Of a stretch of 48,192 nt of DNA, positions 1-7,533 are shown in pieces (positions within the stretch are counted from its first letter, which is position 1; every line of letters begins with the position of its first letter). The translations under genes and the position numbers were made by a program. The notes under the pieces are model-generated. The model was given only the letters and a program-made list of their open reading frames with translations. It was not told the origin of the DNA and did not search any database. Location: positions 1 to 48,192 of the forward strand of contig DAIDHZ010000017.1 of assembly GCA_027451825.1 (NCBI GenBank), written 5' to 3'. Source of the stretch: Chlamydiota bacterium (lineage in GTDB: Bacteria > Chlamydiota > Chlamydiia > Chlamydiales > SM23-39).

Positions 1-71
1 TTCGATATCAAAAAGTGTTTCGATGTCAAAATTTCGAAAAATCATATTTTGGGCGCTAGTTTTGCAATTCC
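1..71. repeat. Left copy of a 71-bp inverted repeat bounding the window
   Basis: Bases 1-71 are the exact reverse complement of bases 48119-48189. The unit contains two related sub-motifs, TTCGATATCAAAA and TTCGATGTCAAAA. The first gene begins 65 bp inside. An identical sequence at both window edges in opposite orientation suggests a dispersed repeat at which the assembly stopped. It could also bound an invertible segment. No transposase is next to it. Confidence 0.9.
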
Positions 72-136
72 TTCTATAGAGTGCTTGTCTTTTTCTAAAA
101 AAAAAGTTATGGAGGGGTAAGGAATCTATACTGCTC

Positions 137-493
137 ATGAAGAGAATTTTGTTATTGTTTTTAATGTGTGTTATTTACGAAAGATGTTTCGGCATACTTG
201 CGCCGCTTTCAAATTTTGAGGAGCCTCTTTTTCAGATCTGCTCTTCTAAAGATTTGCAAATACAACAAATTGATCAACAGATTAAGGAGTTGAAAGAGAT
301 GAAAAGAGGTTATGAGGCGCGTGCTTTAAGACATGAAAATCAAGCAGATCGATTACAGTTTGATGATCGTACATACCTGGAAATGAGACGGCATAATCAG
401 CTGGCCGCTGAAAATAAAGCGAAAGCCGATGCTGTTCAAAAAGAAATCGATCGATTAGAGCAAGAAAAGGCTAAGATTTTACACCGCTCGTGA
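137..493 (+). CDS. Small exported coiled-coil protein, function unknown
   Basis: This 118-residue protein has a short positive start (MKR), a hydrophobic stretch at about residues 4-14 and small residues after it, consistent with a signal peptide or N-terminal anchor. From about residue 40 to the end it is very polar and rich in Lys, Glu, Gln and Arg with heptad-like spacing, so a long coiled coil is likely. A purine-rich GGAGGGG stretch lies about 20 bases before the ATG. No catalytic motif is visible. It resembles the many small periplasmic or OmpH/Skp-like helical proteins of chlamydiae in general build, but I see no specific family signature. Its stop codon directly abuts the palindromic repeat that follows, so the original 3' end may have been altered. 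Confidence 0.6.
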   Translation: MKRILLLFLMCVIYERCFGILAPLSNFEEPLFQICSSKDLQIQQIDQQIKELKEMKRGYEARALRHENQADRLQFDDRTYLEMRRHNQLAAENKAKADAVQKEIDRLEQEKAKILHRS

Positions 494-873
494 ATTAAGA
501 ATCGGTTTTGGGCGGTGTCGGCTTTTATACTGCGCGCGGTTAGGTTTTGAAGATTTGGACTCTCTCGAGACAAAGCCAAATCGAAGCGAGCATTGCTCGC
601 AGTCTGCAGGAGGAGCACCATTCCCAAATTGGGAAGGGCGACGACGAAGATCGATTTGGCAAGGTCGCAGCCAGTCCAAATCTTCAAAATTTAACCGCGC
701 GTAGTGTATCTCAAAATTCGGATTCTCACTCGTGCCTTGTCCATTGGGCAATGGTCACTCGCTCCGAATGCAAATTTTGAGAGGCCTCCTTGCCCATTGG
801 CGAGAAACTCGCTATTTTAGGCGAAGCAATGCTTCGTCCTCCATTTCCCGGTTCTTGAATCATTTTCGGTATA
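494..873. repeat. Type A palindromic repeat interrupted by a second palindrome
   Basis: This fills the 464-bp gap between the first two genes. The outer parts match the type A repeat seen at 15217, 21541, 26836 and 31662. The left part (494-525) has AAGAATCGGTTTT and GTGTCGGCTTTT, and the right part ends in GGTTCTTGAATCATTTTCGGTATA split by small changes. The inner core (710-785) shows the paired CACTCGTGCCTTG and CAATGGTCACTCGCTCC segments. A different palindrome (526-709) is inserted after GGCTTTT. A further GC-rich hairpin (about 795-845, GAGAAACTCGC and GAAGCAATGCTTC) is inserted near the right arm. Open frames inside it are by-products of the repeat. Confidence 0.75.
526..709. repeat. 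Type B palindrome inserted inside the type A repeat
   Basis: Terminal arms at 526-561 and 673-709 are inverted copies with few mismatches (GGTTTTGAAGATTTGGACT on the left, AGTCCAAATCTTCAAAAT on the right, followed by AACCGCGCG). The element is about 184 bp long with a GC-rich centre of short hairpins. It splits the type A repeat into two pieces that otherwise line up, so it arrived second. Confidence 0.7.
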
Positions 874-957
874 AAGCAATAATATTTATATATACATTTA
901 ATTTATTTTTTATTATTTGTTAGTTATTAAGTGTTTTAAACAATTGTTAGGGGTTTT

Positions 958-1173
958 ATGAAAAAAAGGCAAATTATTGATCGTATCGTTTTTGTTCTAT
1001 TGATTTTAAGCGGTTTGGATTTAGGGTTTTTAGGATTGTTTCAGTGGGATTTGATTGGGACGATTTTTGGGCATATGTCGGCGCTCACTCGTGTTATTTA
1101 TGTGCTTATGGGTGCTGCTGCCGTTTTCCGTTTTATTGTTTGGTCAAAAATGAAACTCAAGCAGTCTCGGTAA
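958..1173 (+). CDS. DUF378-family small membrane protein
   Basis: This 71-residue protein has two hydrophobic segments, at about residues 9-29 and 43-63, joined by a loop with the pattern LGLFQWDLIGTIFG. That pattern and the following SALTRVIYVLMG stretch are typical of the DUF378 (YuzA-like) family of two-helix inner-membrane proteins, whose function is unknown. The start has a good ribosome binding site (TAGGGG, 7 bases before ATG). The gene stands alone, with a terminator hairpin just downstream and a convergent EamA gene beyond it. Confidence 0.75.
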   Translation: MKKRQIIDRIVFVLLILSGLDLGFLGLFQWDLIGTIFGHMSALTRVIYVLMGAAAVFRFIVWSKMKLKQSR

Positions 1174-1187
1174 TAGAGTCTTTAGAG

Positions 1188-1233
1188 TCATTCCCGGATA
1201 TCGTTGAAGAGGCGCATCGGGAATGAATTTTTT
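1188..1233 (+). terminator. Rho-independent terminator after the DUF378 gene
   Basis: TCATTCCCG (1188-1196) pairs with CGGGAATGA (1218-1226), followed by ATTTTTT. The hairpin ends at the stop codon of the convergent EamA gene. Confidence 0.7.
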
Positions 1234-2167
1234 AAGCAACGACATATCCTTGCTTTAATTCGGCGCTATAAATAAGCCAGAGTCCGGATGAAATGACCAT
1301 TGTAGAAAGTAAGATGACATAAGAAATTGGCTCTCCTAAAAAGAACCAGCTGTTGAGCGATGCAAATATAGGGCTTAATAATCCCATGAAAGAAAGAAAT
1401 GTTGCTGTGAATTTTTTGAGTAGATACCCGTAGAGATTATAACAGACAATATTTGAAATGAGCGTCATGATTAGAATGCCTCCGATAAAGCCGGGCAAGG
1501 CATCATAGCTGACAGGAATCGGATTCCAAGAATCGTTAAACATTGAATGGATAAGCGCTAAAAATCCGCCAAGAAGCATGCTTATGCCGTTTGCCGTGAA
1601 AGGCGAGATGGGCTCTCTTTTCTCTCCTTTTGGGGGATTGACGATCATGCGCAGTAAGATCCATCCGTAAGCTGTTGATATAGAGGCTCCTATCATTGCC
1701 ATTTCAGGCCATGAGAGAAAGGGGATGGTTGTGAGCAGTTCCCCCGCTCCTTTTTGTGTAAAAAGAATGGGTAAAAATCCAAAAAATCCGATGCACATTC
1801 CAAGCCATTTTTGAGGGGTCATTTTTTCTTTAAAGTGGAGATAGGAAAAGAAGGCGGCAAAGAAGGGTGAAAGACTGTAGATAAAGCAGGTTTTTGCAGC
1901 GGAGAGATATTGCAGGCCCCAAAATTCAAATGTGTTTGTCAAATAAATACTAAAAATTGCAAGCAGTCCTAAAAGAGCAAGTTGCTTTTTTTCAAATTTG
2001 AAAGAAGATCGTTTTCGAAGGATGAGATAGCCAAGTAAAATAAAAGCTGCCAAAAGCATTCGTGTGGCGGTCAAAAAAAGAGGGGGGGAGTGTTCCAGGG
2101 CAATTTTAGCGAGAGAAAAAATACTGGACCATGCCGCGTACATGAACAAGACAAGCAAAAAGTTCAC
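1232..2167 (-). CDS. EamA-family drug/metabolite transporter
   Basis: This 311-residue protein has about ten hydrophobic segments in two repeated halves of five, the fold of the DMT superfamily EamA exporters. The first half starts with the typical helix MNFLLVLFMYAAWSSIFSLAKIAL, here seen as residues 1-24, and helix 3-4 carries the usual aromatic-rich FWGLQYLSAAK region. The second half includes GGILIMTLISNIVCYNLYGY and a final LLSPIFASLNSWFFLGEP stretch that matches the conserved family end, where the last loop has an ALGE-like Pro-Ile. It would sit in the inner membrane and move small metabolites; the substrate cannot be read from the sequence. A second EamA gene lies at 33178. It is divergent from the yhhQ-tgt operon and has its own upstream region. 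Confidence 0.85.
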   Translation of the reverse strand: MNFLLVLFMYAAWSSIFSLAKIALEHSPPLFLTATRMLLAAFILLGYLILRKRSSFKFEKKQLALLGLLAIFSIYLTNTFEFWGLQYLSAAKTCFIYSLSPFFAAFFSYLHFKEKMTPQKWLGMCIGFFGFLPILFTQKGAGELLTTIPFLSWPEMAMIGASISTAYGWILLRMIVNPPKGEKREPISPFTANGISMLLGGFLALIHSMFNDSWNPIPVSYDALPGFIGGILIMTLISNIVCYNLYGYLLKKFTATFLSFMGLLSPIFASLNSWFFLGEPISYVILLSTMVISSGLWLIYSAELKQGYVVA

Positions 2168-2235
2168 AGGTTTCCTCTAAAAAAATTCTTAAGGAGTTCC
2201 ATTATAACCTGAACATGAGACTTAGAGCAAGTTCT

Positions 2236-2264
2236 TTGACCTTTTAAGAGGGGGGCTTTATACT
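2236..2264 (+). promoter_or_regulatory. Sigma-70/66-type promoter for the yhhQ-tgt operon
   Basis: TTGACC at 2236-2241 and TATACT at 2259-2264 are separated by exactly 17 bases. Both hexamers are close to consensus. The start of transcription would fall about 2270-2272, only 6-8 bases before the yhhQ ATG at 2278, leaving almost no leader. A G-rich run (2250-2255) lies between the boxes and is too far upstream to serve as a Shine-Dalgarno site. Confidence 0.6.
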
Positions 2265-2277
2265 TTTCCCATAATTT

Positions 2278-2943
2278 ATGAATGAGTCTATTTTTTTCTT
2301 ACATATCCTTCTTGTTGTCGGATTTGGGCTTTTTGCTTTGCGCTTTTGCAAAGAAGCTTTGTTTGTTTTTGTTGCTTTGCAGGTGATTTGCGCCAATCTT
2401 TTTGTCGTGAAGCAAATGTCTCTTTTTGGATGGTCTGTCACATGTAGCGATGTCTTTGCCATCGGTGCCATTTTGGGAGTGAATCTCATTCAAGAATATT
2501 ATGGCAGACAAGAGGCGAGACGATCGATATGGATTTCGTTTGGTGCTTTATTTTTTTTCATGTTGATGTCTTATGTGCATCTTGGATATGTGCCGCTTGT
2601 CTCTGATCGCGCTCATGACGCATTTTCTTTGATTTTTTCGAATTCTTTGAGGATTGTTTTGGCCTCGATCACTGTTTATGCATTTGTTCAATTTTTAGAT
2701 CTCTATCTTTTTGGGTGGTTGAAAGCGCTTTTTCAAGGAAAATATTTACCGCTTCGAATTGGAATGTCTTTGATTTTGACTCAAGGAATCGATACAGCTT
2801 TGTTTAGCTTCTTAGGTCTTTATGGAATTGTAGATTCCATTTGGGATGTGATGATTTTGAGCTTCCTTGTGAAGTGCATCATCATTAGCTTGGGAAGTCC
2901 TTTGACTGCTTTTTCCAAGAGGTTTGCTCATGTTCAAGTTTGA
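2278..2943 (+). CDS. yhhQ: Queuosine precursor (queuine) transporter, YhhQ/VUT family
   Basis: This 221-residue integral membrane protein has about six transmembrane helices. Family features visible are the ICANLFVVKQ segment near residue 38, SDVFAIGAILGVNLIQEYYG at about 60-79 with the conserved Glu-Tyr-Tyr-Gly, and ILTQGIDTALFSF at about 163-175. YhhQ (QPTR, DUF165) proteins import queuosine precursors. The gene overlaps tgt by 14 bp. Chlamydiae lack the queuosine synthesis genes, and published work on C. trachomatis assigns YhhQ to uptake of the finished base queuine from the host. The pairing here with tgt supports the same role. The start is the only ATG that gives the first helix; the leader is very short. 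Confidence 0.88.
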   Translation: MNESIFFLHILLVVGFGLFALRFCKEALFVFVALQVICANLFVVKQMSLFGWSVTCSDVFAIGAILGVNLIQEYYGRQEARRSIWISFGALFFFMLMSYVHLGYVPLVSDRAHDAFSLIFSNSLRIVLASITVYAFVQFLDLYLFGWLKALFQGKYLPLRIGMSLILTQGIDTALFSFLGLYGIVDSIWDVMILSFLVKCIIISLGSPLTAFSKRFAHVQV

Positions 2944-4054
2944 AATTCTTCATCGATCTCAAAAATCAAGAGCGCGTGTTGGAAGGATTCATACTCCTCA
3001 TGGGATGATTGATACTCCTAATTTTGTAGCGGTTGGGACCAATGGAACTTTAAAAGCGCTCGATAATCATATGGTCGATTCGATCGGCTTACAGCTCATG
3101 TTTTGCAATACGTATCACTTGCTTTTGCAGCCGGGAACAGATGTTGTCAAAAGGGCGGGAGGGCTTCACCGTTTTATCCATCGAAAAATGCCGATCATTA
3201 CCGATTCGGGTGGATTTCAAGTTTTTTCTTTAGCTTATGGTTCTGTCGCAAGCGAGCTCAAAAGTTCCGGGGCTAAAAAGCATGATGGTCATGTTTTGAA
3301 AATTACGGAAGATGGTGTTTTATTTCGTTCGTATCGGGATGGCAAATTGATTTTACTCACACCTGAATCTTCGATTCAAGCGCAAAAAGATTTAGGAGCT
3401 GACATCATTATTCCTTTTGATGAGCTTCCGCCTTATCATATCAGTTATGACAAATTGAAAGCGTCTTTAGAAAGAACGCATCGCTGGGAAAAACGCTCTT
3501 TGGATGAGCATTTGAAAAATCCTCAAAATCAGGCGATGTATGCGGTGATTCATGGCGGAGTTGATCCTGAGTTTAGAAAACAAAGCTGTGATTTTTTAAG
3601 TCGCTTGCCATTTGATGGATTTGCCATTGGAGGATCTCTAGGGAAAACAAAGCCAGAAATGTTTGAGATGTTAAAAACTCTTCTTCCAAGAATGCCTGAA
3701 GAAAAACCAAATCATTTATTAGGGATTGGAGATTTAGAGTCTTTGGATCTCTGTGTTCCTTTAGGGATTGATACCTTTGATAGTTCTTATCCAACAAGAG
3801 CCGCGCGCCATGGTCTTTTGCTCACTTCAGAGGGCGGCTTGAAAGTGCTTAAAAAAGAGATGGCGAATCATTTTGCTCCAATTGAACATGATTGCACGTG
3901 TTGGACATGTAAACATTTTACGCTTGCGTATCTTCATCATTTATTTAAAGCAAATGAGCTGACGGCATACACTTTGGCCACTGTTCATAATCTTCATTTT
4001 ATGGTAGAGTTGATGCGCAAAATTCGGGAATCGATTTTATCGGATCAGATATGA
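2930..4054 (+). CDS. tgt: tRNA-guanine transglycosylase (queuine tRNA-ribosyltransferase)
   Basis: This 374-residue enzyme swaps guanine 34 of tRNAs for Tyr, His, Asn and Asp with a 7-deazaguanine base. Visible motifs are TDSGGFQVFS with the general acid/base D92, DTFDSSYPTR with the nucleophile D284, and the zinc ligands C322, C324 and C327 (CTCWTC) plus H353. Two departures from typical bacterial Tgt stand out. There is an insertion of about 17 residues after FSLAYGS (about 105-125), and the substrate-specificity loop reads IGGSLGKTK where bacterial enzymes have GLSVGE. The second change removes the Val that restricts bacterial Tgt to preQ1, so queuine is a likely direct substrate. The ATG at 2930 is preferred over an upstream TTG. 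The 3' end overlaps the next gene by 4 bp. Confidence 0.92.
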   Translation: MFKFEILHRSQKSRARVGRIHTPHGMIDTPNFVAVGTNGTLKALDNHMVDSIGLQLMFCNTYHLLLQPGTDVVKRAGGLHRFIHRKMPIITDSGGFQVFSLAYGSVASELKSSGAKKHDGHVLKITEDGVLFRSYRDGKLILLTPESSIQAQKDLGADIIIPFDELPPYHISYDKLKASLERTHRWEKRSLDEHLKNPQNQAMYAVIHGGVDPEFRKQSCDFLSRLPFDGFAIGGSLGKTKPEMFEMLKTLLPRMPEEKPNHLLGIGDLESLDLCVPLGIDTFDSSYPTRAARHGLLLTSEGGLKVLKKEMANHFAPIEHDCTCWTCKHFTLAYLHHLFKANELTAYTLATVHNLHFMVELMRKIRESILSDQI

Positions 4055-4995
4055 GAGTCAAATACCCTCCTATAGAGCCTTACAGAACTGGACATTTGGA
4101 TGTAGGATCCGGACATAAGGTCTATTTTGAAGAAAGTGGAAATCCGAAAGGAAATCCGGTGATTTTCTTACACGGAGGTCCTGGATCCGGAACGGATGCA
4201 TCGCATAGGTGCTATTTTGATCCGAAAATGTATCGCATTATTTTGATGGATCAACGAGGCTCCGGGAAAAGTACGCCTCATGCTTCGATTCATGATAATA
4301 CAACGTGGCATCTTGTTTCCGATTTGGAATCGCTTCGTCTTTTTTTAGGTGTAGAGAAGTGGGTTGTTTTTGGAGGTTCTTGGGGAAGTACTTTGGCCCT
4401 AGCTTATGCAGAAACGCATCCAGATCAAGTGAAAGCATTGATTTTACGAGGAATTTTTTTGGGAAGACCCAAAGAGCTTCGCTGGTTCTATCAAGAAGGA
4501 GTGAATCATCTTGTAACGGATGAATGGGAAAAATATATCGATCTCATTCCCGATGAAGAAAGAAATGACTTGATCGCCGCTTATTACAAGAGATTGATAT
4601 CGGATGATCTAGTTCTTCGAAAAAAAGCAGCTGCAGCTTGGGCTCGTTGGGAAGCTGTGAATTTAAAGCTTCTTTTCGATCCGGTTCTTTTTGAAGAGTT
4701 TACTGCGGATTTTAAAGCAGATAGCTTAGCTCGTTTGGAATGTCATTATTTTATGCATCGGTGTTTTTTTAAAACGGAGAATTGGCTCATTGAGAATGTA
4801 GGAAGAATTCGACATATCCCGGCGGTTATTATTCATGGACGCTACGATCTTGTTTGTCCTTTTGAATCTGCTTGGGAACTCCATAAAGCTTGGCCGGAGG
4901 CCCGTTTTGAAGTGATCCCGAATGCAGGTCATGCTGCTTCGGAAAGTGGAATTACAGATGCGCTCATTTGCGCAAGTGACATGTTTAAAAAATAA
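4051..4995 (+). CDS. pip: Proline iminopeptidase (alpha/beta hydrolase, S33)
   Basis: This 314-residue cytoplasmic peptidase removes N-terminal proline from peptides. It has the family's oxyanion-hole motif HGGPGSG (41-47), the DQRGSGKS segment (67-74), the nucleophile elbow GGSWGS with S110, the catalytic Asp in HGRYDLVCP near residue 271, and His in NAGHAASE near 297. Its length matches the usual 310-320. It starts inside the tgt stop region (ATGA overlap), so it is translationally coupled within the operon. Free proline from host peptides would be its likely product in an amino-acid-scavenging bacterium. Confidence 0.9.
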   Translation: MRVKYPPIEPYRTGHLDVGSGHKVYFEESGNPKGNPVIFLHGGPGSGTDASHRCYFDPKMYRIILMDQRGSGKSTPHASIHDNTTWHLVSDLESLRLFLGVEKWVVFGGSWGSTLALAYAETHPDQVKALILRGIFLGRPKELRWFYQEGVNHLVTDEWEKYIDLIPDEERNDLIAAYYKRLISDDLVLRKKAAAAWARWEAVNLKLLFDPVLFEEFTADFKADSLARLECHYFMHRCFFKTENWLIENVGRIRHIPAVIIHGRYDLVCPFESAWELHKAWPEARFEVIPNAGHAASESGITDALICASDMFKK

Positions 4996-5005
4996 AGGAG
5001 AAATA

Positions 5006-5380
5006 ATGACAGCACCGATTCATGAAAGAAGTACACAACAATTGATTTACGAGACAGTATTGGCAGGGGGTAAGGCGGCTCTGTTTGGTTATGGTGCTTA
5101 TTTGAGTTTAGGCGAGAAGCAAGCGTTTGAAAATATTCGAGCTATCGCAGCAGGTCAATATGTGGTGACTCATGAACCTTTTTCAATTTCTCCTGATATG
5201 CCACCTGTAAAAGTGCCGAAAGGGATCCATACGCAACGAGGAATGCTTCCTGTCCATAGGCTGGTTGTAGGAGGTTCTTGTTTTGTGCGTTGTGCAGAGA
5301 ATACCGTACAATGCGCTGCAAAAACGGCTGTTTTAGGTTATCGAGGCATTTCAGAGGTTGCTCAATTTTTTAGAGGATAA
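5006..5380 (+). CDS. Lineage-specific protein, first of a tandem paralogous pair
   Basis: This 124-residue protein is not one I recognise. It follows pip by 10 bases with a strong ribosome binding site (AAGGAG). It begins MTAPIHERSTQQLIYETV and ends near VLGYRGISEVAQFF. Those blocks recur in the next gene: the MTA start, the STxxLIYETV helix, the LG.KQ..E.I segment, and a C-terminal VLGYR. There are hydrophobic patches at about residues 18-34 and 84-92. The C-terminal third has four cysteines (GSCFVRCAENTVQCAAK). It has no obvious signal peptide. The earlier in-frame start at 4922 lies inside pip and is rejected. Confidence 0.75.
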   Translation: MTAPIHERSTQQLIYETVLAGGKAALFGYGAYLSLGEKQAFENIRAIAAGQYVVTHEPFSISPDMPPVKVPKGIHTQRGMLPVHRLVVGGSCFVRCAENTVQCAAKTAVLGYRGISEVAQFFRG

Positions 5381-5391
5381 GGAGAAAAATT

Positions 5392-5751
5392 ATGACAGCA
5401 TCAATTACAACTAAGTCTACAGAAGAATTGATTTATGAGACTGTTCATGCAGCGGTAAAAAGCGTGGTGTACGGAGGTTTTTTATATACTTGTTTGGGAT
5501 GTAAACAAGATATCGAAGATATTTATTCAGGAGTTTTTAAAATGACTCAAGCTCCTTTATGGCCACAGATTGAAGGTCATCCTCCATTTCCTAACGTACC
5601 GACGATTGCAACTTCTCAAGGTGTGATTGCTCCATGGAAAATGGGTGTTGGGGTCGTCATTGTTTTGGGATGTGTAGACAATGCTACAAAAGTGACTGCG
5701 AATGTGGCTGTTTTGGGGTATCGTTGTCTTCAGCGTTTGGGAATTGCTTAA
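5392..5751 (+). CDS. Lineage-specific protein, second of a tandem paralogous pair
   Basis: This 119-residue protein is a diverged copy of its upstream neighbour. Shared positions include MTA at the start, KSTEELIYETVHA against RSTQQLIYETVLA, LGCKQDIEDI against LGEKQAFENI, and a final VLGYR. The middle is more hydrophobic (MGVGVVIVLGCVDNATKVTANVAVLGY, about residues 83-109) and could be a membrane hairpin. An AAGGAGAA ribosome binding site precedes the ATG, 11 bases after the previous stop. The next gene starts 3 bases after its stop. Function is unknown. Duplication followed by divergence within an operon suggests either a heterodimer or functional splitting. Confidence 0.75.
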   Translation: MTASITTKSTEELIYETVHAAVKSVVYGGFLYTCLGCKQDIEDIYSGVFKMTQAPLWPQIEGHPPFPNVPTIATSQGVIAPWKMGVGVVIVLGCVDNATKVTANVAVLGYRCLQRLGIA

Positions 5752-5754
5752 ATT

Positions 5755-6582
5755 ATGAATTGGATCGACGTTGAAAAAGCATTTCAGAGAGCATTTTTGC
5801 TTTCATTTTCCAGGAAACGTCTTTTTTTGACGTTTCCTGTATTGGTGTTATGCGGTCTTTTAACTGTATTTTGTAAGGCGGTTGCGTTCAATGCTTCGGA
5901 TTGGATCTCTTTGAGTCTTGGGTTTTTACCGATTTTTTTATCATCCGGACTTTTACTTGGTTTAGGGGTGGTGCTTTCAAGGATCTATACGATGGAAGCA
6001 AAACATGCCGCTTTGACATTGAAGCGTCTTTTGATGAGCTCTCTTGATTTGATGATTGGGATTGCTTATCTTGCTATTCCATCTGTTTTAGCCTATTTGC
6101 TTTTTTGGATTGTGTTGGGATTTTTTTTCTTAATGAAAGAGATTCCGGGGATTGGACACTTTTTTAGTGTCATTTTAGCATTTGGCCCTTTTTTGCTGAT
6201 TTTTGGATCATTTCTTCTTTGTTTTGTCAATTTAGCTCTTCTTTTCTTTGTAGCGCCTGCTGCGACATTGGAATTGATTCGAAAAGGGTCTTTAGCGAAG
6301 CGTGTTTTAGGTTCTTTAAAAGATCGCTTTTTTAGTGCGAGCATTCTTTTAATTTTAGGGCTGATTCCTCTTTTGTTTGTAGGCGGAGTTTTGTGGGCTT
6401 CGGCAAGTCTTACAGAGAGTCGTTTTTTGATTTCAGAGACTTCTCTTTCTTTTGCAATGGAATGGTTTTTTATGATGATTCCATTTGCAGCCATATTAAC
6501 GCCTTTTGTTGTGTTTTTCTTTAATTTCTCTGTGGAGAGTTATACTCTTTTACAGAGAGACAATTTAAAGCAGCAGGTTTGA
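5755..6582 (+). CDS. Polytopic membrane protein, function unknown
   Basis: This 275-residue protein has about six strongly hydrophobic segments (roughly residues 22-45, 57-80, 96-125, 131-170, 195-220 and 233-262) and short positively charged loops. It begins with an amphipathic stretch (MNWIDVEKAFQRAF) typical of DUF4013-like or glycerophosphoryl-diester-like membrane domains found in bacteria, but no diagnostic motif is visible. It is followed with no gap by the FAD oxidoreductase: its TGA stop is immediately followed by that gene's TTG start. The base composition is T-rich as expected for membrane helices. Confidence 0.75.
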   Translation: MNWIDVEKAFQRAFLLSFSRKRLFLTFPVLVLCGLLTVFCKAVAFNASDWISLSLGFLPIFLSSGLLLGLGVVLSRIYTMEAKHAALTLKRLLMSSLDLMIGIAYLAIPSVLAYLLFWIVLGFFFLMKEIPGIGHFFSVILAFGPFLLIFGSFLLCFVNLALLFFVAPAATLELIRKGSLAKRVLGSLKDRFFSASILLILGLIPLLFVGGVLWASASLTESRFLISETSLSFAMEWFFMMIPFAAILTPFVVFFFNFSVESYTLLQRDNLKQQV

Positions 6583-7533
6583 TTGAGCGTTTGTGTTGTA
6601 GGCGCAGGACTTGCCGGTCTTTCTGTGGCTTGGCATTTGGCAAAACAGGGTGTAGAAGTTTCTCTTTTTGATTCTAAAGGGATCGGAGGCGGCGCTTCTT
6701 CTGTATCAACTGGTTTGATGCATCCATTCCCCGGAAAGAAAGGGACTCGGTCTTTACGTTCTGATGAAGGGATGAAAGAGACACTGCTTTTGCTGGATGT
6801 TGCCGAACAAGCGATAGGGAGATCAGTCGCTCTTCGTAATGGCTTATTTCGAGCGGCTGTGACCGAGGAACAAAAGAGTTCTTTTCGAGCATTTCAAGAT
6901 CCGGATGTTGAATGGAAAGAGATTTCTTTATCTGAGCTTGCAGTTCACGAAGGACTTTGGATTGCTAAGGGAGTTTCTGTTTTTTCTCATCTCTATTTAC
7001 AAGGACTTTGGAAGGCATGCAGCTCTTTGGGTGTTCAATTCTATGAAGAATGTTACGATTATGAAAAAAGAGATCGCTCTCTTTTTGATGCCATTGTTCT
7101 TGCCGGAGGATGGGAGATGATTGATTTGCCCATCTGTCAGAAATTGCCTCTTCGTTTAGTTCTAGGACAATCTGTCTTTTGTAGATGGCAAAGACCTCTT
7201 CCTTTTAGCATTGTTTCGAATGGTCATATGAGTGTGACCGAAGATCCTGAAATTTGTCATCTTGGATCTACTTATGAACATTCGAGACATCCTGATCCAA
7301 ATCAAGTCCAAGCGCTCATGAAGAGAATTGGTTCTTTTTATCTTCCTGTCGATGAATTGAAAATCCAAGAAGTGCGTTTTGGGATTCGGATTGCGCCGAA
7401 AGATGGGCATATGCCCATTGTGAAAGAGGTGTCTCCTCATACTTGGGTCTTTACTGGACTTGGATCTCGTGGTATGTTGTATCATGCTCTTTTAGGGCGT
7501 GAACTTGCAGAAACTATTTGCAAAAGTCTATGA
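6583..7533 (+). CDS. FAD-dependent oxidoreductase, DAO family
   Basis: This 316-residue protein opens with the dinucleotide-binding motif VVGAGLAGLSVAWHLAKQG (about 5-23) followed by an acidic strand end (SLFDSKG), the Rossmann fold of D-amino-acid-oxidase-like flavoproteins. It has STGLMHPFPG near residue 43, a segment like those in the MnmC C-terminal and ThiO-type enzymes, and RFGIRIAPKDGHMPIV plus VFTGLGSRGM near the C-terminus, where the FAD-binding lid closes. The substrate is not clear. The start codon is TTG right after the preceding stop, needed to keep the glycine-rich motif complete. It overlaps the next gene by 4 bp (ATGA). Confidence 0.82.
   Translation: MSVCVVGAGLAGLSVAWHLAKQGVEVSLFDSKGIGGGASSVSTGLMHPFPGKKGTRSLRSDEGMKETLLLLDVAEQAIGRSVALRNGLFRAAVTEEQKSSFRAFQDPDVEWKEISLSELAVHEGLWIAKGVSVFSHLYLQGLWKACSSLGVQFYEECYDYEKRDRSLFDAIVLAGGWEMIDLPICQKLPLRLVLGQSVFCRWQRPLPFSIVSNGHMSVTEDPEICHLGSTYEHSRHPDPNQVQALMKRIGSFYLPVDELKIQEVRFGIRIAPKDGHMPIVKEVSPHTWVFTGLGSRGMLYHALLGRELAETICKSL

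Noticed and set aside
547..923. Open frames inside the nested repeat (547-780 and 732-923)
   Set aside because: They lie wholly within palindromic repeats, have no family resemblance and no ribosome binding site tied to a gene.
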